This document shows, one piece after another, positions 1 through 6,753 of a stretch of 15,487 nt of DNA. This DNA is from CAZDAW01 sp964503685. Its GTDB lineage: Bacteria > Chloroflexota > Anaerolineae > Anaerolineales > Anaerolineaceae. Under the pieces are notes generated by a model, which was not told the DNA's origin, did not search any database, and worked only from the letters and a program-made list of their open reading frames with translations. The translations under genes were made by a program, and so were the position numbers. The stretch lies in assembly GCA_964503685.1 (NCBI GenBank), contig CAZDAW010000086.1:1-15487 (forward strand), given 5' to 3'. The number at the start of each line of letters is the position of its first letter. Position 1 is the first letter of the stretch.

Positions 1-11
1 AAACGCGGACA

Positions 12-499
12 TTAGGGCGCCAGTTTTCCACTTAATAAATTGCAAATTGCGTCGAAGAAAGCGTTGATCTGAGGCGGCGGCCCGGCGCAAATTTGTTCCC
101 GCGCCAGTTTTCGATCAATTTCCAACAAAATGGTTTGTGGATTGCCTTCTGCGTCGCCTGCATATTCCAGCGTGATAACTTTTGTTGTGTCGGATATTCC
201 TAAAAATGGCGTCCTTCTGAGTGGAAGAAGAATCAACCCGACGTAATAGGCTTCACCNNNNNNNNNNNNNNNNATGCAACTGTCACGTATTTAAAGGGTT
301 CGCGTATATCGTAGTTCAGACCGAATGACGACTCCCGATCAGCCGCTGCCAACTTTTCACCTGCCTTATCCCAATAGAATCGTAAAAATTGATTGCCGTC
401 GCGCGAGAGATACAGAATGAACTGATCGGATATCGAATGGAATAACGAGGGTAACACTTCCCTGGTAAAAATCAACGATTGGGTTTTCCCATTAGCCAT
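12..499 (-). CDS. Unknown small protein, interrupted by an assembly gap
   Basis: I do not recognise this protein. Two minus-strand reading frames meet at the 16-base N run (258-273). The first starts at ATG 499 and reads about 75 residues, ending in YDIREPFKYVTVA before the Ns. Beyond the Ns its frame hits TGA within eight codons. The frame shifted by one base reads GEAYYVGLILLPLRR and continues to TAA at 12-14 with a protein-like composition. The simplest reading is one gene of about 160 residues with a mis-sized gap; the frames join if the gap length leaves remainder 2 when divided by 3. The N-terminal half is rich in aromatic and charged residues (ISDQFILYLSRDGNQFLRFYWDKAGEKL), as in small alpha/beta domains. 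No signal peptide or membrane segment is evident. It is divergent from the PHP gene, with its own likely promoter at 515-543. Confidence 0.6.
258..273. other. Assembly gap (16 N)
   Basis: Sixteen undetermined bases lie inside the first minus-strand gene. The reading frame changes across them, so their number is probably an estimate rather than a measured length. Confidence 0.95.
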
Positions 500-514
500 G
501 ACAACATTATCCTA

Positions 515-543
515 CTTATAGCATACACTATTTGTTCTGCCAG
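515..543 (-). promoter_or_regulatory. Sigma-70-like promoter of the unknown minus-strand gene
   Basis: On the minus strand, CTGGCA (538-543, 4 of 6 to TTGACA) lies 17 bases before TATAAG (515-520, 5 of 6 to TATAAT). Transcription would start near 508, only about 9 bases before ATG 499, so the mRNA would be nearly leaderless. The only purine-rich Shine-Dalgarno candidate, AGGA at 510-513, would then lie outside the transcript. Confidence 0.45.
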
Positions 544-756
544 ATGAATAGGTTTCGGAACTTATTCGTCAATTTTCGCTCTGATGACTATTAAATGCCC
601 GCGTGCATGGCAACCATTCAATGAGTATCGCATGCCTTTTACTCAATTTAAACCTGATTTATACACAATATTAAACGATTGTTGATCTGGCCTTAATGGT
701 CGATAACTATACTAATAACAAGAAAATGATATTAGAAAAAGTTGAGGAAGTAATTT

Positions 757-1515
757 ATGGGTTTTGCTGATTTACATATTCATACGGTGCACAGTTATGA
801 TGGTACATCCACTGTGTCTGCTGTGCTCAAATACGTCGCTGATGAAACGGACTTGGATGTAATTGCAATAACGGATCATAACACGATCAGCGGTGTGCAA
901 GAAGCGTTAGAACTTGCTCCATCTTACGGCGTTGAAGTCATTCCCGGTTGCGAAGTATCGACTGCTGAAGGACACGTGCTGGCGTTATTTATTGATCGCC
1001 CTATCAAACCTGGCTTATCGTTGGTTGATACAGTTTTGACGGCAGGCCAGATGGGCGGGTTATGTGTGGTTTCTCACCCTGAAGCGCGCGGCACCAGCAG
1101 CTTGCGGATTGACACAGTTCATAAGGCAATTCAAGACCCAGAAGTGGCTAGATATTTGGTGGGAATCGAGGCATTCAATGGCGGACTTGTCTATACCCGG
1201 CGTAATCCGATGATTGCTGCAAGGTGCCGCATGTTGCCTCTGGCGCAGGTTGGAAACAGTGATTCGCATGTTTTACAAATGATTGGACAGGGATCGACGG
1301 AATTTGAAGGGAAGACAGCCTTTGACCTTCGAATGGCTTTAGAAAATAAATTAACGAGAGTGCGGATGGGTCATGGACTAAACGGATTGGGCGTCATAAA
1401 ATCCTATATTCCCCGTTATGCCCTGCGTAGATTGGGCTGGGCAGCCTGGAATGCACATCCTGAGGAACCCTTAACTTACGTGCGTTTATCGCGCTCTTTG
1501 GCTGTGGGTCGTTGA
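757..1515 (+). CDS. PHP-domain metal-dependent phosphoesterase
   Basis: A 252-residue protein of the PHP family, which hydrolyses phosphoesters with a cluster of divalent metals; the substrate cannot be told. The family motifs are all visible: DLHIHTVHSYDG at 5-16 (H7, H9, D15), TDHNT at 39-43 (H41), GCEVS at 64-68 (E66), SHPEA at 106-110 (H107), and GNSDSHV at 166-172 (D169, H171). The IEAFNGG stretch near 137-143 matches the conserved E-x-x-N region of PHP-associated domains. The C-terminal 50 residues are basic with no recognised fold. The ATG is preceded by GAGGAA (744-749) at 7 bases, which supports this start. It stands alone, convergent with the response regulator; the 127 bases between them hold no clear terminator. 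Relatives include nucleoside 3',5'-bisphosphate phosphatases, but I would not go beyond the fold. Confidence 0.88.
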   Translation: MGFADLHIHTVHSYDGTSTVSAVLKYVADETDLDVIAITDHNTISGVQEALELAPSYGVEVIPGCEVSTAEGHVLALFIDRPIKPGLSLVDTVLTAGQMGGLCVVSHPEARGTSSLRIDTVHKAIQDPEVARYLVGIEAFNGGLVYTRRNPMIAARCRMLPLAQVGNSDSHVLQMIGQGSTEFEGKTAFDLRMALENKLTRVRMGHGLNGLGVIKSYIPRYALRRLGWAAWNAHPEEPLTYVRLSRSLAVGR

Positions 1516-1642
1516 CTTATTCGTGTTCCTGAACAAGGTTGGCCTTATAACGTATCAACTTGCTGCCCCTTGAGATGAGAATGAGTGTGTTGCCAGGGTA
1601 TTGATATTGATTCGGTTTGATGGGAAATAAATCTTTGCAGGC

Positions 1643-2326
1643 TTAAATGTGATCTGTTACAAACCGGTAACCGATCCCGCGCACGGTTTGAATTGGATCT
1701 GGCGCGCCGGATTGGTTTAGCTTGTGTCGCAAGTATGAAATATAAACATCCACCAATTCAACCTGTACGTCATTTTCGTACGACCAGACATAATCGAGGA
1801 TGTTTTGACGGGTCAGAGCCTGCCCCGGATGGCGCATCATGTATTCCAACAGGTCCCATTCCCTCTTTGTTAACTCCAGGTTTTTTGTTCCGCGGCGGGC
1901 AATGTGGGCGTGCAAATCCAGCACAATATCGCCCGCGTTCAGTTCCCAGGCGTCATTTGCGCCTGAGCTAAAGCGGCGATCGAGGGAGCGTATTCTGGCG
2001 AGCAATTCGTCAAATGCAAAAGGTTTAACGAGATAATCATCAGCTCCGCTATCCAGCCCGGCAACTCGATCTTCGACCAGTCCACGCGCAGTCAATATGA
2101 TGAGTCCGGTAGATAATTGGGCTGCCCGGATGGCCCGGCAGATGGATGGCCCATCGCGCCCTGGCAGCATCCAATCGACGATAGCAATATCATAAATGCC
2201 CCGCAACGCCATCTCCAAACCGGTGTCTCCATCATGGCTGATGTCGGTGTTGAAGCCTTCGCCGGTGAGCGCGGTACGGATAAGCTCCGCCAGTTGTCTG
2301 TCATCCTCTATGATTAATATGCGCAT
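1643..2326 (-). CDS. OmpR/PhoB-family response regulator (orphan)
   Basis: A 227-residue two-component transcription factor. The receiver domain (about 1-115) has the acidic pocket E7-D8-D9, the phosphoacceptor D51 in VDWMLPG, the switch T79 in ILTA, and K101 in LVKPF. The winged-helix DNA-binding domain (about 130-225) shows LTKREWDLLEYMMRHPGQALTRQNIL and ends with the signature RGIGYRF. All key residues are present, so it should be phosphorylated by a histidine kinase, but no kinase gene adjoins it. The start ATG has GGAG at 2334-2337, 7 bases upstream. It is transcribed away from the NERD-like/glycosyltransferase/rnhB genes across a 102-base gap and could regulate itself and them; that is inference from layout only. 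Confidence 0.95.
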   Translation of the reverse strand: MRILIIEDDRQLAELIRTALTGEGFNTDISHDGDTGLEMALRGIYDIAIVDWMLPGRDGPSICRAIRAAQLSTGLIILTARGLVEDRVAGLDSGADDYLVKPFAFDELLARIRSLDRRFSSGANDAWELNAGDIVLDLHAHIARRGTKNLELTKREWDLLEYMMRHPGQALTRQNILDYVWSYENDVQVELVDVYISYLRHKLNQSGAPDPIQTVRGIGYRFVTDHI

Positions 2327-2345
2327 GGATTTGCTCCATTATTTT

Positions 2346-2375
2346 ATTATACCGGGTTATCTCCGGTTGAGTCAT
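2346..2375 (-). promoter_or_regulatory. Promoter of the response regulator
   Basis: On the minus strand, ATGACT (2370-2375, 4 of 6) and a perfect TATAAT (2346-2351) are separated by 18 bases. The start codon is 19 bases past the -10 box, giving a leader of roughly 12-13 bases that still includes GGAG. Confidence 0.6.
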
Positions 2376-2386
2376 TTACGATATGC

Positions 2387-2414
2387 TTGCCAATCCCTAT
2401 ATCTCGAATATAAT
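2387..2414 (+). promoter_or_regulatory. Promoter of the NERD-like/glycosyltransferase/rnhB operon
   Basis: TTGCCA (2387-2392, 5 of 6) and a perfect TATAAT (2409-2414) with a 16-base spacer. Transcription should begin near 2421 and the ATG is at 2429, so the leader is about 8 bases. It lies back to back with the response-regulator promoter (2346-2375), with only 11 bases between the two -35 boxes. Confidence 0.65.
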
Positions 2415-2428
2415 AGAGCAGGTAAGCT

Positions 2429-3253
2429 ATGCGTATCATTGACCAATCGCCCTATCAAAAAGAAGATGGTTTAATCAGTTTGCGGGATCGCGTGCGCGGT
2501 ACGCTGGATTTCGGTTGGGATTGGTATGCCGAGATGCAGGCGCAAAAAAAAGCAATTAATGCGCTGCAGCGAATACTGGACAACAAATTCACACTTATGC
2601 GCAATATTGTCCTGGAAGGGATGGATATTCCCATCCCGATGATTCTGGTTTGCCCGCCAGGGATTTATACACTATATGTGACTCCCATGCGTGGTATCTA
2701 TCGCGCCAAAGAGGATAGCTGGCTGGTGTATGATCCCAAGCAGAAATTCAATCCTGCCAAACCCAACCTGTTAACCCGCACATTGCTTATGGCGCAGGTT
2801 GTTCAGGCTTACCTGGAAAAACATGGCTGTTCGGTATCACAGGTGGAACCGGTTTTGATGTGCACCGATCCTGGCATGAATGTTGATTCGATCCGTCCGG
2901 TTGTACGGGTTGTCTTGAGCGATGCGCTGGATCATTTTGCTTATGGCATCATACAGGAACCGGCTGTCTTAAGTCCTGAAAATATCCAGAATATTGTAGA
3001 CTTGATTGCTCATCCACGTAAGAAGGTGGAAGAGAAGGTGGCAGTTGAAGAACCTGTGTCCCATCCCAAAATGGCGCCGCAACTCAAACCGACTGCAAAA
3101 CCTGCTTCCAAAAGAATACCTGCGAAGTCCAAAAAGGTAAAAAAGACCTGGGCCGGCGTGACAGTTGGGCAATGGATTGTGCTGGCGATCATGCTGCTGT
3201 TGATATTATGTGTGGTTTCTGCAATTATTTTGTATGTCTTTATTTCACAATAA
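2429..3253 (+). CDS. Tail-anchored protein with degenerate NERD-like domain
   Basis: A 274-residue protein without a family name I am sure of. Residues about 30-195 have the rhythm of a NERD (nuclease-related) domain: a helix (KKAINALQRIL), then IVLEGMDIPIPMILVCPPGIYTLYVTPMRGIYRA, a WLVYDPKQKFNPAKPN segment, a helix (LLTRTLLMAQVVQAYLEKHG), and a strand (VEPVLMCTDPG). The acidic and lysine residues expected at a restriction-endonuclease-like active site (D, then E-x-K) are replaced (MILV, TLYVT), so it is probably not catalytic. Residues about 195-243 form a Lys/Pro/Ala-rich linker, and about 246-272 form one strong C-terminal membrane helix, so the domain should face the cytoplasm. The start follows a strong promoter with an approximately 8-base leader; the glycosyltransferase gene begins 27 bases downstream. 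The coding call is secure; the NERD assignment is tentative. Confidence 0.75.
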   Translation: MRIIDQSPYQKEDGLISLRDRVRGTLDFGWDWYAEMQAQKKAINALQRILDNKFTLMRNIVLEGMDIPIPMILVCPPGIYTLYVTPMRGIYRAKEDSWLVYDPKQKFNPAKPNLLTRTLLMAQVVQAYLEKHGCSVSQVEPVLMCTDPGMNVDSIRPVVRVVLSDALDHFAYGIIQEPAVLSPENIQNIVDLIAHPRKKVEEKVAVEEPVSHPKMAPQLKPTAKPASKRIPAKSKKVKKTWAGVTVGQWIVLAIMLLLILCVVSAIILYVFISQ

Positions 3254-3275
3254 CCCCTCCGCAATTGGGGGGAGG
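3254..3275 (+). promoter_or_regulatory. Hairpin masking the Shine-Dalgarno of the glycosyltransferase
   Basis: Directly after the upstream stop codon (3251-3253), CCTCC at 3256-3260 is complementary to GGAGG at 3271-3275, with a 10-base loop. GGAGG is the Shine-Dalgarno for the TTG start at 3281 (5-base spacing). A ribosome finishing the upstream gene would melt the hairpin, giving translational coupling. The complementarity is seen; the regulation is inferred. Confidence 0.4.
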
Positions 3276-3280
3276 TTCCC

Positions 3281-4012
3281 TTGTCATCTCCTTTTTTATC
3301 TATTGTAATCCCGGCCCATAACGAAGAAAATCGTCTGCCAGAAACGCTCCAACAAATTTCCGGATTCGTTGAAAATCAATCTTATCTGATCGAAGTGCTG
3401 GTGGTCGAAAATGGGAGCCATGACCGTACATTGCAAGTCGCGCAGGATTTTGCTGCCCATGCGCCTTATCTTCGCATATTTCATGAGAAAGGTCGTGGGA
3501 AGGGGCTGGCAGTGCGTAAAGGCATGCTGGAAGCAAACGGCGAATTTCGCTTTATCTGTGACGCCGATTTATCCATGCCGTTGGATGAGATTAACCGCTT
3601 TCTTCCCCCGGCATTGAGCAATTATGATATCGCCATTGCCTCCCGTGAAGCCAAAGGCGCCGTGCGCTATAACGAACCGTTTCATCGTCATTTGATCGGG
3701 CGGGTATTCAATTCCATGGTGCGACTGCTCGTCCTGCCGGGTTTGCATGATACGCAATGCGGTTTTAAATGTTTTCGCGGCGAGGTTGCCAATACGATTT
3801 TTCCCTTGCAGACCTTAAATGGGATGTCTTTCGATGCTGAAGTGCTTTATATTGCCCGCCGACGCGGCTACCGCATTATCGAAGTGCCAATTCCCTGGTA
3901 TTTTAATGCCGACAGCAGGGTGCGTTTATTTGATGATTCGCTTCACATGGCGCTCGATTTAATCAACATCCGCCGGAATGCCCGGCGCGGTTTGTATGGG
4001 CCGAAAGTTTGA
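3281..4012 (+). CDS. Family 2 glycosyltransferase, dolichyl/polyprenyl-phosphate type
   Basis: A 243-residue GT-A enzyme predicted to transfer a sugar from a nucleotide-sugar to a lipid phosphate carrier (ALG5/DPM1-like branch of family GT2). Visible motifs are SIVIPAHNEE at 7-16, VVENGSHDRT at 41-50, GRGKGLAVRKG at 71-81, and the metal-binding DADLSMP at 94-100 (D94, D96). The branch-typical DTQCGFKCF is at 157-165, and FDAEVLYIARRRGYRIIEVPIPW is near 187-209. There is no C-terminal membrane domain, so it is a single-domain cytoplasmic or peripheral enzyme. The start is TTG, not ATG: it follows GGGGGGAGG (3267-3275) by 5 bases, and no other in-frame start gives the full N-terminal strand. 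Its 3' end overlaps the next gene. Donor and acceptor cannot be told. Confidence 0.9.
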   Translation: MSSPFLSIVIPAHNEENRLPETLQQISGFVENQSYLIEVLVVENGSHDRTLQVAQDFAAHAPYLRIFHEKGRGKGLAVRKGMLEANGEFRFICDADLSMPLDEINRFLPPALSNYDIAIASREAKGAVRYNEPFHRHLIGRVFNSMVRLLVLPGLHDTQCGFKCFRGEVANTIFPLQTLNGMSFDAEVLYIARRRGYRIIEVPIPWYFNADSRVRLFDDSLHMALDLINIRRNARRGLYGPKV

Positions 4013-4643
4013 CGTATCATTATTGCCGCCTGCTCCTGATCTTGCCATCGAGCAGACGTATTGGGTGAAAAAAATCACCCGGATTGGGGGAATTGATGAA
4101 GCCGGTCGCGGCGCCTGGGCTGGGCCGGTGGCGGCTGCTGTGGTGATTCTACCCCCTGACCCTGCTATTGCTCTGACTTTGTCCGGTGTGCGCGATTCAA
4201 AACAGATGTCGCCGGCTGCGAGAGGTTTTTGGGCCGAACGTATCCAGAAGTACGCATTGGGTTGGGCGGTTGGGTTTTCTTCATGCGAAGAGATTGATCA
4301 GTTGGGTATTTTGCCGGCGACGCAACTGGCAGCCTGTCGGGCGCTGGAAAAGCTCACCGTTGATCCTCAAGGACTTCTTTTGGATTATCTTAATCTTCCA
4401 AATTCTCAGTTGCCGCAATTATCCCTTATCAAAGGGGACCGGCGCTCTTTGAGCATCGCGGCTGCCTCGGTCATTGCCAAGACGACGCGAGATGCACTTT
4501 TGTGCGATCTGGATACAAAATACCCGGGCTATGGGTTTGCCAGGCATAAGGGCTACGGCACAGAATTGCATCGAAATGCCTTGCGGAAAATGGGCCCCAG
4601 CCCTGTTCATCGCCTGAGTTTTTCGCCTATCAGACAATCATAA
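3978..4643 (+). CDS. rnhB: Ribonuclease HII
   Basis: A 221-residue type 2 ribonuclease H, which nicks RNA in RNA/DNA hybrids and starts removal of misincorporated ribonucleotides. GIDEAGRG at 38-45 supplies D40 and E41; D136 (LLLD) and D154 (KGD) complete the four-acid active site by alignment with E. coli D16, E17, D108 and D126. Other family signatures are DSKQMS at 73-78, IDQLGILPATQLA near 106-118, SIAAASVIAK at 159-168, YGFARHKGYGT and HRLSF near the end. The N-terminus is uncertain: ATG 3978 overlaps the glycosyltransferase by 35 bases, ATG 3996 by 17, and neither has a strong Shine-Dalgarno, so translation is probably coupled. It ends the operon; 139 bases with no obvious terminator follow. 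Confidence 0.96.
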   Translation: MPGAVCMGRKFDVSLLPPAPDLAIEQTYWVKKITRIGGIDEAGRGAWAGPVAAAVVILPPDPAIALTLSGVRDSKQMSPAARGFWAERIQKYALGWAVGFSSCEEIDQLGILPATQLAACRALEKLTVDPQGLLLDYLNLPNSQLPQLSLIKGDRRSLSIAAASVIAKTTRDALLCDLDTKYPGYGFARHKGYGTELHRNALRKMGPSPVHRLSFSPIRQS

Positions 4644-4724
4644 TGTGATATAAGTTATTAAAAACGCTAAATCTATGGAGCAAAGTCACTGTCCATCTCA
4701 TAATGGATCGTGTACACTATACTA

Positions 4725-4752
4725 TTGATGCGGTATTTAATTTATTTAAAAT
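4725..4752 (+). promoter_or_regulatory. Candidate promoter of the decarboxylase sodium-pump operon
   Basis: TTGATG (4725-4730, 4 of 6) and TAAAAT (4747-4752, 5 of 6) with a 16-base spacer lie just upstream of the carboxyltransferase gene. The Shine-Dalgarno is ATGGAGG at 4765-4771, 11 bases from ATG 4783. A start-stop pair ATG-TAA (4774-4779) sits between them. A second -10-like TATACT at 4718-4723 has no good -35 partner. Confidence 0.4.
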
Positions 4753-4782
4753 AACATTATGTAGATGGAGGCTATGTAAATC

Positions 4783-6345
4783 ATGGAAAAAAAAGATAGT
4801 CACGAAGCTTTGATCGATACTTTAAAAGAGTATCGGAAAAAGCTCCAGGAGGGTGGGGGCGCTGATCGGATTGAAGCGCAGCACTCCAAAGGCAAATTGA
4901 CGGCTCGCGAACGAATCGCTCAATTGGTTGATGAAGGTTCTTTTCAGGAAATTGATGCTTATATGCTCCATCGCAACACTGATTTTGGCATGGAGAAAAA
5001 CCGCTTCTTGGGCGATGGTATGGTAGCCGGTTTTGCCAAAATCAATGGTCGTCGTGTTTGTCTGTATGCTTCAGATTTTACCGTGCTTGGCGGTTCATTC
5101 AGTGAAGTCGCTGGCAAGAAGTTGATAAAAATTATGGATCTGGCATTGCAGGCGGGTGTGCCGGTCATTGGTTTAAGTGATGGCGGCGGCGCTCGAATTC
5201 AAGAAGGCGTCTGGAGTTTGTGGGCGTTTGGCGAGCTTTTCTATCGCAACACACTTGCCAGCGGTGTGGTTCCTCAAATCAGTGTCGAATTAGGCCCCTG
5301 CGCCGGCGGCGCCGTTTATTCACCCGCCATTACCGATTTTGTCATTATGGCAAAAGGCATCGGCAACATGTTTATTACAGGCCCTGAGGTTATTAAAGCG
5401 GTCACCGGAGAATCTGTTGACATGGAAACTCTGGGCGGTGCAATGGCCCATTCGACGATCAGCGGTGTTGCCCATTTCGCGGCTGAAGATGAAAAGAATG
5501 CATTCGATATTGTGCGCGGGATTCTGAGCTATGTGCCTTCTAATAATTCGGAACAACCCCCGGCTGTTGAACCAACCGACGACCCCTGGCGCATGGACGC
5601 TTCATTGAATACAATTGTTCCGGTAGATCCTTCCACGCCTTATGAAATGCGTGAGGTTGTCAACAAAGTTATTGATCTGGGTAGCTTCCTGGAAGTGCAT
5701 GCCGGCTTTGCCCAAAATGCCATCGTTGGTTTCGGCCGTCTGCATGGCCAATCGGTCGGCATTGTAGGCCAACAGCCGATGGTTATGGGCGGTGCAATTG
5801 ATATCAACGCTGCAGATAAAATTGCTCGATTTGTGCGTTTCTGCGATGCATTCAATCTCCCAATCATCACATTCTCTGATTCGCCTGGTTTCCTGCCCGG
5901 CGTTGCTCAGGAGCACGGCGGCATCATCCGGCACGGCGCCAAGATCGTGTTTGCCTATTCGGAGGCTACGGTTCCAAAGATCACCGTTGTTACCCGCAAG
6001 GGATATGGCGGCGCGTTTATTGTGATGGGCAGCAAATTCCTGCATGCTGATATGGTTTTTGCCTGGCCTGCCGCTGAAATTGCCGTGATGGGCGCCGATG
6101 GCGCGGTTAATATTCTGTTCCGCAAAGAGCTGAAAGAAGCTCAAGACCCCAAGGCTGAACGCGAACGCCTGGTAGCGGAATATCGCGAGAAATTTGCCAA
6201 TCCGTACAATGCGGCCTCTGGTGGACACATTGATGATGTCATCATTCCTGCTGAAACCCGTCCTCGCCTGATTGCAGCTCTGGAATTGCTGCGTGATAAA
6301 CAGGCCAAATTGCCGCCAAAGAAACACGGCAATATGCCTCTCTAA
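4783..6345 (+). CDS. mmdA: Acyl-CoA carboxyltransferase, alpha subunit of Na+-pumping (methylmalonyl-CoA) decarboxylase
   Basis: A 520-residue crotonase-fold carboxyltransferase of the PccB/MmdA family. It moves the carboxyl group from an acyl-CoA to the biotin carrier encoded two genes downstream. N-terminal half: KGKLTARERI near 36-45, then the CoA/biotin-site loop DGGGARIQEG starting at D133 and GPCAGGAVYSPA. C-terminal half: DSPGFLPGVAQEHGGIIRHG starting at D366, RKGYGGAFIVMGSK, and MGADGAVNI. No transmembrane segment is seen. Length fits MmdA (about 510) and PccB, and is shorter than glutaconyl-CoA decarboxylase GcdA (about 590), which favours methylmalonyl-CoA. The presence of membrane subunits in the same operon marks it as the sodium-pump form and not biotin-dependent propionyl-CoA carboxylase, because no biotin carboxylase is present here. 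The substrate remains inference. Confidence 0.9.
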   Translation: MEKKDSHEALIDTLKEYRKKLQEGGGADRIEAQHSKGKLTARERIAQLVDEGSFQEIDAYMLHRNTDFGMEKNRFLGDGMVAGFAKINGRRVCLYASDFTVLGGSFSEVAGKKLIKIMDLALQAGVPVIGLSDGGGARIQEGVWSLWAFGELFYRNTLASGVVPQISVELGPCAGGAVYSPAITDFVIMAKGIGNMFITGPEVIKAVTGESVDMETLGGAMAHSTISGVAHFAAEDEKNAFDIVRGILSYVPSNNSEQPPAVEPTDDPWRMDASLNTIVPVDPSTPYEMREVVNKVIDLGSFLEVHAGFAQNAIVGFGRLHGQSVGIVGQQPMVMGGAIDINAADKIARFVRFCDAFNLPIITFSDSPGFLPGVAQEHGGIIRHGAKIVFAYSEATVPKITVVTRKGYGGAFIVMGSKFLHADMVFAWPAAEIAVMGADGAVNILFRKELKEAQDPKAERERLVAEYREKFANPYNAASGGHIDDVIIPAETRPRLIAALELLRDKQAKLPPKKHGNMPL

Positions 6346-6377
6346 TTCTATGAAGATGAATCAGCTTAAATTATTTT

Positions 6378-6383
6378 AGGAGG
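6378..6383 (+). promoter_or_regulatory. Shine-Dalgarno that fixes the anchor-subunit start
   Basis: Perfect AGGAGG. GTG at 6385 would be only 1 base away, while GTG at 6391 is 7 bases away, so 6391 is the real start. Confidence 0.75.
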
Positions 6384-6390
6384 TGTGGTC

Positions 6391-6726
6391 GTGGATCCAA
6401 TTAGTCAAGGTTTAAGTGTCAGCCTTGCTGGCATGGTGATCATCTTTCTGGTCTCGGGTTTATTTATTCTGGTGATGGTGGTTTTACAAAGAATATTCCC
6501 ACCCAAGGCAGAAGTTGAAACTGCTGAAGAAACTGTGGTGGAAGAAAAACCAATTGCCGCAGCGCAAGCAGATGATGAAGTAATCGCCGTTATTATGGCT
6601 GCTTTGAGCTATGCGCGTTCAACTTCTCAAAGTCAGTTGGGTGATTCTTTAAAATCGGGGCGCGGAGGATGGTGGTTTTCTAATCAAATGGCTGCCCTTC
6701 AGAATCAGGGCATTTTGAAGAAGTAA
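6391..6726 (+). CDS. mmdD: Small membrane-anchor subunit (OadG/MmdD family) of the decarboxylase
   Basis: A 111-residue subunit that tethers the carboxyltransferase and biotin carrier to the membrane beta subunit. Start GTG 6391 is chosen from the AGGAGG spacing. The layout is typical of the family: a short N-terminus, one membrane helix at about 8-33, an acidic Pro/Ala/Glu linker (about 35-60), and a conserved helix DDEVIAVIMAALSYA near 60-75 that binds the partner subunits. The C-terminal region (GGWWFSNQMAALQNQGILKK) is not obviously conserved. It sits 45 bases after mmdA and 27 before the biotin carrier, so the genes are almost certainly cotranscribed. Low-complexity sequence limits identification from primary sequence alone, but the context makes the role nearly certain. 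Confidence 0.85.
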   Translation: MDPISQGLSVSLAGMVIIFLVSGLFILVMVVLQRIFPPKAEVETAEETVVEEKPIAAAQADDEVIAVIMAALSYARSTSQSQLGDSLKSGRGGWWFSNQMAALQNQGILKK

Positions 6727-6753
6727 ATAATACTGAAATTATGGAAGGTAGCG

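Noticed and set aside
682..713. Possible promoter of the PHP gene: TTGATC (682-687) with TATACT (708-713)
   Set aside because: The spacer would be 20 bases; shorter spacers leave only a poor -10 box.
1516..1642. Terminator between the convergent PHP and response-regulator genes
   Set aside because: Only a 4-base AAGG/CCTT stem is present and there is no T run.
4711..4723. TATACT at 4718-4723 as the main -10 box of the sodium-pump operon
   Set aside because: No -35 match at 16-18 bases; the TTGATG/TAAAAT pair just downstream is better.
5602..6327. 241-codon open frame on the minus strand inside mmdA
   Set aside because: It is antisense to a strongly conserved carboxyltransferase and its translation shows no family motif; it is a shadow of codon bias.
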